This document shows positions 12,127 through 22,093 of a stretch of 64,000 nt of DNA, piece by piece. The DNA is from Anaeramoeba ignava (Eukaryota; Metamonada; Anaeramoebidae), in NCBI GenBank assembly GCA_028826165.1, contig JAPDFW010000058.1, positions 248,001 through 312,000 on the forward strand, written 5' to 3'. Under the pieces are notes generated by a model. It worked only from the letters and a program-made list of their open reading frames with translations. It made no database searches and had not been told where the DNA came from. Position 1 is the stretch's first letter. Each line of letters starts with the position of its first letter. A program made the translations under genes and the position numbers.

Positions 12127-15100
12127 TTAATTTTCTTTTCCATTTTGATTTTCATGTGAATCCAAAGAAACATCAAAAAATTCATCAACAAAATTATTTT
12201 TGTTTTCAATTTCATCATGTTTTAAATTTGAATTTAATTTTGATTTTAATTCTGAATTTAATTCTGAATTTAAATTTGATTTTAAATCGGAATTTTTTGG
12301 TTCTTCATTTTTTTCCATTTCTTTAACTAAAGATTCTTCTCCATTTTTAACAAAAGATTGTAAAACACCAATTTGAGATTGATAGAATTGAATTTGAGCT
12401 TTTGCGAAATGGATCGACAATCTTTTCAAATTCAAATTGAGTTGGTGTTCGAAATTCTTCATTTCTCTTGTCAAAATAAAACAAGCAATTTGATGTTCTT
12501 TTTTTGCCTGTTCTAATTTCTTTTGAGAATTTGCCAGTTCAATTTGAGATTGTTCCAATTTTACACCCTGTAATTGACCAATTATTTTATCGTGTTTTTG
12601 TTTCTTGGATTCGTAGTCTTTCTGAGCTTTTTGAAGCGCAGAAGAGCATTTTGTGAAGTTATTCAGAGAGGATTTGCATCCGTTGATTTGCGATTGAGTT
12701 TCTTTGAAAGGCTCATCAAGATTCACAATTGACATGTTGAAATAATCCATAAATTGGGTTGCAATTTGGTCGTGTGTCTTTGAGAAATTTTCCCAAAAAG
12801 TATCAAGAGATTGTTGCGAATTGACCAGTTTTGGGACTGATTCCTGGATGCTTTCGACCAATTCTTGATAGTATTTTGAGCTCATATTTGAAAGAGAAAC
12901 AATGTTCGTCATGATTTTGGAGAATTTGGTTGTTGTTTTATCTAATGGGTTCAAATCTTGCAATTTTGCTCTCAGATATTCTTCATCCTTTTCCTCGTTG
13001 TCTTGTGTATAAGACTCGAGTTGATTTTGTAATTTCGGATCCGAAATCATTGGTTGAGGCTTAGTTGTTAATTTGGCTAAATTCACTGAATCCTTTGTTT
13101 GAAAAAATAGCGCAAATGATTTTGTTTGAGAAATAACAGGATGCTTTGCCAAGCGTGCCAAAAACCTCTGCAATCCTTTCTGTGCAATTTCAACAAATTC
13201 TCCAGTGGAAATTGATATTGTTTGCTTGTTTGGAAGTGTGGGGATCACATAATATGGCAATTCCAAAGTGAGTGATTTGCGAAGCCACTTAAAATCTTGA
13301 TATGAACGTTTAACAGACCCATTTTCGTCTGTGAAATGATCCCTGAAATTGATCATAAACATCGGTTTTTTCTTCGAAATCAAATCACAAAATGTCACTT
13401 GAATTGAAGAAAATGTCAGGTTTTCTTTTTGGTTTCCAAAACTAATGATGTCTTCTTGAAGCGCGTTTTGCGCGATAATTTTCTTCATCGGAATTACTTC
13501 TTCTTGATCCAAATTTTCAGATTTATTCATCTTATCATCCGTTTTTTTATTTCGTGATTCCTTTTCAATTTTAGGGATTTGTCTGTGACTTGATGTTCTT
13601 CCTTCTAATTTAGCTATTTTTGGAACTAACTCTTGATTTTTTGTTTGAACATCAGCATCTTTTGTTGAATTAGTTGAAATTTCTTCAGCAATTGATTCCC
13701 CTTTTAAATTTAGCAATATTTTCCGTTTTGGAGGTCTTCTTCCTTTGACTCCGTTTGAACGTCTTGCTACTGTTAATTTTCGAGTTGATTGAAGTTTTTC
13801 TTTGAGCTGTTCTTGTTGCTCAGTTGTTAGGGTTATTTGCATTCTCTCTTGTTTTTCTGGTTCTTTTTGCTCCTTTTTTTGTATCGTTTGTTCTTTTTCT
13901 TTTTCTTTTTCTTTTTCTTCTTCTTTTTCTTTTTCTTCTTCTTTTTTGGCATTTTTTTTCTTTTTTCCAAATTTTTTTAAAAATCCCAACTTTTTTCTAA
14001 ACGAACTAAATTTGGATTTTTTTTTATCTTCTTTTTTATCTTCTTTTTTTTCATCTTCTTTTTTTTCATTAACTTTCTCTACTTCTGGATTTGTATTCAA
14101 ATCAATTTGTTCAAAACGAGCAACTGGTTCAACAGAATCAAGTGTTTCTTTTTGTTGTTCTTCAAAACTTTTTGCGATTTCGTTTGGATCGAATTGGGTT
14201 TTTGCTCTTCTTCGTTGTTGAGGAACTCCCATCATTGGCATTTTTGAATCCATCAATTGAGCTATTTTCATTGCGTTTGGCGAGAGAGCTTTAAAAGTGA
14301 TTTGTTTTGCTTCTTCTTTTTCATCTTCTTTTTCAATATCTTTTTCAATATCTTTTTTAATATCTTTTTTATCATCTTTTTTAATATCTTTTTCAATATC
14401 TTTTTTAATATCTTTTTTAATATCTTTTTTATCTTCTTTTTCAATATCTTTTTTAATATCTTTTTTAATATCTTTTTTATCTTCTTTTTTATCATGTCTA
14501 TGTTTATGTTTGTGTTTATGCTTGTGATGTCTGTGATGATGTTTATGTTCTTTTGTATCTTCTTTTTTATCTTCTTTTTTATCTTCTTTTTTATCATCTT
14601 TTTTATCTTCTTTTTTATCTTCTTTTTTATCTTCTTTTTTATATTCTTTTTTATCTTCTTTTTTATCTTCTTTTTTATCTTCTTTTTTATCTTCTTTTTT
14701 ATCTTCTTTTTATCTTCTTTTCTTTTTATTTTTTATATCATTTTTTTTTTATCTTTTTAATATCTTTTTATCTTCTTTTTATCTTTTTATCTTTTTATTT
14801 TTCTTTTTATCTTCTTTTTTATCTTCTTTTTTATCTTTAATTTCTTCTTTTTTATTCTTTTTTTCATCTTTTTAAATATTTCATCTTGTATTTCATCTTT
14901 TATTTCATCTTTTGTTTCATCTTTTTTATCATCTTGTATTTCATCTTTTTTATCTTCTTTTATTTCATCTTTTGTTTCATCTTTTGTTTCATCTTTTATT
15001 TCATCTTTTGTTTCATCTTTTATTTCATCTTTTATCATCTTTTGTTTCATCTTTTGTTTCATCTTTTGTTTCATCTTTTGTTTCATCTTTTATTTCATCT

Positions 15101-17984
15101 TTTTTATCTTTTTTATCTTCTTTTATTTCATCTTTTGTTTCATCTTGTATTTCGTTTGTTAATTTTTCTGGGTTATCTTCTTGGTCTTGTTTTTTTGAAA
15201 ATCTTTGAATGATATTTTTTACTGTATCTGGTTGGTTTCGTTGTCCTGCATTTGGAATTGGTTTATTTATTTTTGATGAGAATTGTTTTGATTTATCTTT
15301 TTCAATGTGTCTTAGTGGAAAGTGTTTAAATGATTGAGTTTGCTGTTGGGTTTTTTGTTGATTTTGTTGTTTATCTTGTTGTTTATCTTGTTCGATGTGT
15401 CTAAGTGGAAACTTTTCTTATTGGTTTTTTAGGTGTTTCTTTATTTGGCTGATTTTCCTTATTTATTTTTGGTGGGAATTGTCTTGGCTTATCTTGCTGT
15501 TGATTTTGATTTTTTTGTTGTTTTGGTGAAAATGATCTCATTGGTCTTTTTGGTGAATTTTCTTGTTTTTTTAAATTTTCTTGATTTTCTTGTTTTTGTA
15601 AATTTTCTTGTTTTTTTAAATTTTCTTGATTTTGTAAATTTTCTTGTTTTTGTTGATTTTCTTGATTTTCTTGATTTTCTTGTTTTTGTAAATTTTCTTG
15701 TTTTTGTTGTTTGTTTTGTATATCATCTATATCTTCTTTTATTAATTCGTCTAATTTATCGAAATCTTCTTGATTGAAATCTTTTTTAACATCTTTTTTT
15801 GGAATCATTGATGTATTTAAAGAAACAGAACTGCGAAATTTAGGTTTGGGTTTGGGTGATATTTTTGAACGTAAAAGTTGGCGTCTTTTTGGAAGATTGA
15901 GTTTTATTTCATTTTGTTGTTGTTGAAGTTTTTGGGAATCTATTTGATCTTTTTCAGTTGTTTGTGGTTGTTCTTTATCTGATCTTATAGTTTCTATTTC
16001 TTCATTTCTGTCTTCATTTTCAATTTTTTCATCAATTTGTTCATCAATTTGCTCATCAATTTGTTCATCAATTTGTTCATCAATTTGCTCATCAATTTGC
16101 TCATCAACTTGTTCATCAATTTGCTTATCAATTTGTTTATCAATTTGTTTATCAATTTGTTTATCAATTTGTTTATCAATTTGTTTATCAATTTGTTTAT
16201 CAATTTGATCCTCTTTTTTATCTTTTTTATCTTTTTTATCTTTTTTATCTTTTTTATCTTTATTATCTTTATCTTTTTTATCTTTATCTTTATCTTTATC
16301 TTTATCTTTATCTTTTTTATCTTTTTTCTTTGTTTCATCTTTTTTTGTTTCATCTTTTTTGTTATCAATTTGTTTATCAATTTGTTTATCAATTTGTTTA
16401 TCAATTTGTTCATCAATTTGTTTATCTTTTTTATCTTTTTTATCTTTTTTATCTTTATTATCTTTTTTATCTTTTTTTATTTTATTATCTTTTATCTTTT
16501 TATCTTTTTATCTTTTTATCTTTTTATCTTTTTTATCTTTTTTATCTTTATTATCTTCTTTATCTTTATCTTTTTTCTTTGTTTCATCTTTTCTTTGTTT
16601 CATCTTTTTTGTTATTAGTTTGTTTATTAATTTGTTTATCAATTTGTTTATCAATTGGTTTATCAATTTGTTTATCAATTTGTTTATCAATTTGATCCTC
16701 TTTTTTATCTTTTTTATCTTTTTTATCTTTTTTATCTTTTTTATCTTTTTTATCTTTTTTATCTTTTTTATCTTTTTTCTTTGTTTCATCTTTCTTTGTT
16801 TCATCTTTTTTGTTATTAGTTTGTTTATTAATTTGTTTATTAGTTTGTTTATCAATTTGTTTATCAATTTGTTTATCAATTTGTTTATCAATTTGTTTAT
16901 CAATTTGTTTATCAATTTGTTTATCAATTTGATCCTCTTTTTTATCTTTATCTTTTTTATCTTTTTTATCTTTATTATCTTCTTTATCTTTTTTATCTTT
17001 TTTATCTTTTTTCTTTGTTTCATCTTTTTTTGTTTCATCTTTTTTTGTTTCATCTTTTTGTTTATTAGTTTGTTTATTAATTTGTTTATCAATTTGATCC
17101 CATCTTTTTATCTTTTTATCTTTTATCTTTTTATCTTTTTATCTTTTTTTGTTTATTAATTTGTTTATCAATTTGTTTTATCAATTTGTTTATCAATTTG
17201 TTTATCAATTTGATCCTCTTTTTATCTTTATCTTTTTATCTTTTTCTTTTTATCTTTTTATTTTTATTTTTATCTTTTTATCATTTTTATTTTATCTTTT
17301 TTATAGTTTGTTTTTATCTTTTTATCTTTATCTTTATCTTTTATCTTTATCTTTTTATCTTTATCTTTTTTTATTGTTTCATCTTTTATCTTTATCTTTT
17401 ATCTTTATCTTTATCTTTATCTTTATCTTTATCTTTATCTTTATCTTTATCTTTATCTTTATCTTTTTTATCTTTATCTTTATCTTTATCTTTATTATCT
17501 TTATCTTTTTGTTTCATCTTTTTTCTCTTCTTGAATTACTTCTTGAATTACTTCTTGAATTATTCCTTTATCCACTTCTTTGGATGTTAAATTTTCAAAT
17601 TGTTTCTCTAATTGATTTCCTAATTGTTTTTTTTTTTCATCTTCTTCTTTTTTCTTTTGTTCTTGTAAGATTAAATCACTATCTGTTGATTCTGAATCTT
17701 GATCATCATCATAATCAGAATCAGTATCAGAAGAAGTAAGACTTGAAGTAATTTCATCGCTACTTAATTGACTATCTGTTGATTCATTGTCTTTCTTTTC
17801 TTCTTTTTTTTGATTTTCCTATTAAATAATAAAAATTTAAAATAATTTGAATTAATTTTTTTCAATAAAAAAAAACAAGTTGAAAAATTTTTTTTTGCTT
17901 TGATTTTTATTAGTTTTGCTTTTATTTTACATTTCCAAGCAAAAAATCAAAGTCTTGTGGAGACCATTGATAATCCTTACTCAT
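12127..17984 (-). CDS. PX-BAR sorting nexin with giant Lys/Asp-rich N-terminus
   Basis: The conserved C-terminal 714 residues (12127-14271) hold a PX domain (about 288-393, with RSYQDF, IPTLPNK and LQRFLARLAKHP as phosphoinositide-site blocks) and a BAR-type coiled coil (about 435-660). This is the sorting-nexin (Vps5/SNX1/2-like) layout of endosomal tubulation proteins. The frame stays open upstream of 14271 with no start, through a Lys-Asp region and a His-rich stretch, to about 14707. Low-complexity coding continues to an acceptor at 17818. A 112-bp intron (17819-17930, GTAAAA..TAG, phase 0) joins it to a first exon at 17931-17984 (MSKDYQWSPQDFDFLLGN). Several one-base frame breaks in homopolymers (about 14707, 15415, 16470-16530, 17240-17390) interrupt the repeats. 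A single ~1,900-residue protein is my reading; two adjacent genes are possible. Confidence 0.7.
14297..17510 (-). repeat. Coding super-repeat (KD, KDET, QEN and DKQI modules)
   Basis: Read on the minus strand, this encodes stacked short peptide repeats. K-D-I/E modules lie at 14297-14480 and a His-Lys run at 14497-14550. K-E-D modules are at 14557-14710, K-D-E-T/I at 14880-15150 and Q-E-N-L at 15550-15710. The D-E/K-Q-I tetrapeptide fills 16028-16208. From 16200 to 17220 a compound unit of roughly 200-250 bp recurs about four times: D-K-Q-I block, E-D, K-K-D block, then T-K-K-D-E. K-D dipeptides close the array at 17390-17510. A few non-repetitive islands (15160-15400, 15800-15990) look like normal protein. 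Confidence 0.7.
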
Positions 17985-18240
17985 TGTAACTGAAATTAAA
18001 TGAAATTTTTTTTTAAAAAATAGAAATAAAAAAAATGAAAAAAATAATTTTGTTCTTTTTTCTTTTTCTTTTTCTTTTTCTTTTTTTTTTTTTTTTTTTT
18101 TTTTCTTTTTCTTTTTCTTTTTTCTTTTTCTTTTTCTTTTTTTTTTTTTCTTTTTTTTTTTGTTCCAAATGGAAAATTTCTTTTTTGCTTTTTTTAAATT
18201 TGATGAAAGAAAAAAAAAAAGCGAAAAAATAATTGGAAAT
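17985..18240. promoter_or_regulatory. Leader and homopolymer-rich upstream region of the sorting nexin gene
   Basis: Upstream of the 17984 start (minus strand) are a T-run CAT element at 18029-18044 and a dense poly-A/G tract (plus-strand T and C) at 18056-18160. The minus strand also has ATTTCAG just before the ATG, so a leader intron acceptor is conceivable. No coding signal was seen. Confidence 0.35.
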
Positions 18241-20815
18241 AATTTTTCTTCTTTTTATTTAATAAAATAGAATTAGATTTATTAATAAATTAATATAAAA
18301 TTAAATAAATTGAAATAAATTGAAATAAATTTATTATTAATTTATTTAATAAAATAGATTTAGATTTATTAATAAATTAATATAAAATTAAATAGATTTA
18401 AATAAATTGAAATTAATTCATTATTAAATTATTTAATAAAATAGAATTAGATATATTAATAAATTAATATAAAATTAAATAGATTTGAGATTGAAATAAA
18501 TTGAAATTAATTCATTATTAATTTATTTAATAAAATAGAATTAGATATATTTATAAATTAATATAAAATTAAATAAATTTAAATAAATTGAAATTAATTC
18601 ATTATTAATTTATTTATTAAAATAGAATTAGATTTATTAATAAATTAATATAAAATTAAATAAATTGAAATAAATTGAAATAAATTTATTATTAATTATT
18701 TATTAAAATAGAATTAGATTTATAAATAAATTGAAATAAAGAATTAAAGTATTTATTAAAATAGAATTAGATTTTAAATAAAATTAATAAAATTAAATAA
18801 ATTGAAATTAATTCATTATTAATTTATTTAATAAAATAGAATTAGATTTATAAATAAATTAATATAAAATTAAAGAGATTGAAATAAATTGAAATTAATT
18901 TATTATTAATTTATTTAATAAAATAGATTTAGATTTATAAATAAATTAATATAAAATTAAAAGAGATTGAAATAAATTGAAATTAATTTATTATTAATTA
19001 TTTAATAAAATAGAATTAGATTTATAAATAGATTTAAATAAATTGAAATTAATTCATTATTAAATTATTTAATAAAATAGAATTATATTTATTAATAAAT
19101 TAATATAAAATTGAAATAAATTGAAATTAATTCATTATTAATTCATTTTAATAAAATAGAATTAGATTTATTAATAAATTAATATAAAATTAAATAAATT
19201 GAAATAAATTGAAATAAATTTATTATTAATTATTTAATAAAATAGAATTAAATTAAATAAATTGAAATAAATTGAAATTAATTATGAAATTAATTTAAAA
19301 TAGATTTATTTATTAATAAATTAATTAAAATTGATTGAAATAAATTGAAATTAATTCATTAATTTATTTAATAAAATAGATTTAGATTTATTTATAAATT
19401 AAATAAATTAAAGATTTAAATTAATTGAAATTAATTCATTATTAATTTATTTAATAAAATAGATTTAGATTTATTTATAAATTAATATAAAATTAAATAG
19501 ATTTAAATAAATTGAAATAAATTGAAATTAATTTAATAAATTAATATTTAATAAAAATAAAATTAAATAGATTTAAATAAATTGAAATATTTAAAATTAA
19601 ATAAAAATTGAAATAAATTTAAAATTAAATAGATTGAAATAAATTGAAATTAATTCATTATTAATTATTTATTAAATAAATTAATTTATTAAAAATTAAA
19701 AGAAATTGAAATAAATTGAAATAAATTTATTATTAATTTATTTAATAAAATAGAATTAGATTTATTTATAAATTAATATAAAATTAAATAAATTGAAATA
19801 AATTGAAATAAATTTATTATTAAAGTATTTATTAAAATAGAATTAGATTTATAAATAGATTAATATAAAATTAAAGAGATTTAAATAAATTGAAATAAAT
19901 TCATTATTAAATTATTTATTAAAATAGAATTAGATTTATTTATAAATTAATATAAAATTAAATAAATTTAAATAAATTGAAATTAATTTATTATTAATTT
20001 ATTTAATAAAATAGATTTAGATTTATTAATAAATTAATATAAAATTAAAGAGATTGAAATAAATTGAAATTAATTTATTATTAATTATTTAATAAAATAG
20101 ATTTATATTTATAAATAAATTAATATAAAATTAAATAGATTGAAATAAATTGAAATTAATTCATTATTAATTTATTTAATAAAATAGAATTAGATTTATT
20201 TATAAATTAATATAAAATTAAATAGATTGAAATAAATTGAAATAAATTTATTATTAATTATTTAATAAAAATAGATTTAGATTTATTTATAAATTAATAT
20301 AAAATTAAATAGATTGAAATAAATTTATTATTAATTTATTTAATAAAATAGAATTAGATTTATTTATAAATTAATATAAAATTAAATAGATTTAAATAAA
20401 TTGAAATAAATTTATTATTAATTATTTAATAAAATAGAATTAGATTTATTAATAAATTAATATAAAATTAAAGAAATTGAAATAAATTGAAATTAAATTT
20501 ATTATTAAATTATTTAATAAAATAGAATTAGATTTATTTATAAATTAATATAAAATTAAATAAATTAATATAAATTGAAATAAATTCATTATTAATTTAT
20601 TTAATAAAATAGAATTAGATTTATTTATAAATTAATATAAAATTAAATAGATTAAAATAAATTGAAATTAATTCATTATTAAATTATTTAATAAAATAGA
20701 ATTAGATTTATAAATAGATTAATATAAAATTAAAGAGATTTAAATAAATTGAAATTAATTCATTATTAAATTATTTATTAAAATAGAATTAGATTTATTT
20801 ATAAATTAATATAAG
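18240..20815. repeat. ~87-bp AT-only satellite, about 30 copies
   Basis: A tandem array with consensus blocks AAAATAGAATTAGATTTAT, AAATTAATATAAAATTAAA, GAAATAAATTGAAATTAAT and TTATTAATTTATTTAAT, repeating about every 80-87 bp. Copies differ by small indels and by exchange of TTTATT/TTCATT. It fills the space between the divergent sorting nexin and HEXIM-like genes and carries no open frame worth calling. Confidence 0.85.
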
Positions 20816-20860
20816 AAAAATTTCATTTTTTTTTCCTTTTTTTTAATTTTTTTATTTTTT

Positions 20861-20898
20861 CATTTTTCATTTTTCATTTTTCATTTTTTTTTTTTTTT
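20861..20898 (+). promoter_or_regulatory. Four-fold CATTTTT element upstream of the HEXIM-like gene
   Basis: CATTTTT is repeated four times in a row and then runs into a long T tract, about 180 bp upstream of the ATG at 21079. Between them lies a leader rich in AAC/AAAAC (20950-21050). Same architecture as upstream of membrin. Confidence 0.45.
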
Positions 20899-21078
20899 GT
20901 TAAAATTTTTTTTTTGAACATTTTTTTTTTTAGTTTTTTTTTTTAGATTTTTTCAACACAAAAACCAAAAAAAATCAAAAAACAACAAAAAACAACAAAA
21001 AAACAAAAAACAACAAAAACAAAAAAACAAAAACAACACGAATAAGAAAACAAACAATAATCAAAAACAACGAAGAAA

Positions 21079-21654
21079 ATGCAGACAAAAAAGACACGAA
21101 ACAACCGATGGAAAAACAACTTTATGAAAAGAAAGGGGAACAAAAAAAAGCAAAAATATGGGGGTAGAGGAAGGGGGCAAATAGGGGGATATAAAAACCA
21201 ACGAATAAAGGGGTATTGGAAAGAAGAAGAAGTAAAGACGCCAATCAACGCACCACGGAACACGAACCAGTTCATCATCGACAGACACGGCGAGGATCTT
21301 GTTGACGAAACAAGGCAAATTGAGGAGTTCTCAATCGACCACTTTGGTACAATGGAGGGTCTTGTTAACGCTCAAGGAAAAAGTCATGTTTCTCTTCGTT
21401 CTTCTTTCCCAAATTCTTTTTCTTCTTCCCCGTTTTTTATCCAAAATCCAAATATTGAACTTGATCTCCCTAAAGATGATATGGCTATTGACTTTCCTAA
21501 TGATGACCCTGATTTTTCTAGTCGTTACCATAGAATTTTGCAAAATGAAATTAAAAAACTTCGTTCGGAAAAAAAAATTTTGCAGGAAAAATATGAAGAA
21601 ACTACAAAAGAAATGATTAAGTTGAAAAAGGAATTGCAAAATAATCAGGTTTGA
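21079..21654 (+). CDS. HEXIM: HEXIM-like P-TEFb inhibitor
   Basis: 191 residues; the ATG at 21079 is the first after an in-frame TAA at 21058. HEXIM proteins bind 7SK RNA and inhibit CDK9-cyclin T (P-TEFb), restraining RNA polymerase II elongation. What is seen: an Arg/Lys/Gly-rich N-terminus (residues 2-50) suited to RNA binding; PRNTNQFIIDRH at 59-70, matching the diagnostic PYNTTQFLMDDH block; an acidic stretch at 126-145; DFSSRYHRILQNEIKKL at 145-161, matching the DFSETYERYHTESL helix; then a Lys/Glu-rich coiled coil to the end. It is about half the length of human HEXIM1, mainly through a shorter N-terminus and coiled coil. The 5' half is richer in G and C than its surroundings. The last codon before the TGA is followed by a possible donor (CAG|GTTTG), so a further exon cannot be excluded. 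Confidence 0.75.
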   Translation: MQTKKTRNNRWKNNFMKRKGNKKKQKYGGRGRGQIGGYKNQRIKGYWKEEEVKTPINAPRNTNQFIIDRHGEDLVDETRQIEEFSIDHFGTMEGLVNAQGKSHVSLRSSFPNSFSSSPFFIQNPNIELDLPKDDMAIDFPNDDPDFSSRYHRILQNEIKKLRSEKKILQEKYEETTKEMIKLKKELQNNQV

Positions 21655-22093
21655 TTGGAAATATATAAACATGAAGAAATTTGACGTAATTGCAAAAATT
21701 AACATAAACATAAAAACAAAAACAAAAACAAAACAAATACAAATACAAAAACAAAAACAATAACAAATACAAATACAAAACAAATACAAATACAAATACA
21801 AATACAAATACAAATACAAATACAAAAATAAATACAAAAACAATAACAAAACAAATACAAATACAAATACAAATACAAAAACAATAACAAAAACAAACAA
21901 ATTTTTCTTCTATTTTTCTCTTTCTATTTTTCTATTTTTCTATTTTTCTTTTTTTTTCTTTTTCTTTTTGTATCGCAAAAGATGTATTTTTGTTGACAAT
22001 AAAAACAAAATCCAAAAGGAAAAATTTTTTCCATTTTTTTTTTCATTTTTTTCATTTTTCAATTTTTCAATTTTATTTTTCAATTTTATTTTT
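21655..22093 (+). other. Intergenic: AAATAC hexamers, then T/C-rich leader
   Basis: Hexamers of AAATAC and AAAAAC fill 21705-21900. A pyrimidine-rich tract follows, with CATTTTT repeats at 22031-22060 just before the K+ channel start. No gene is seen. Confidence 0.6.

Noticed and set aside
14257-17739. Several long Phe/Ile/Leu-rich open frames on the plus strand
   Set aside because: They mirror the Lys/Asp repeat coding of the minus-strand sorting nexin; the minus strand reads as plausible charged protein continuous with PX-BAR.
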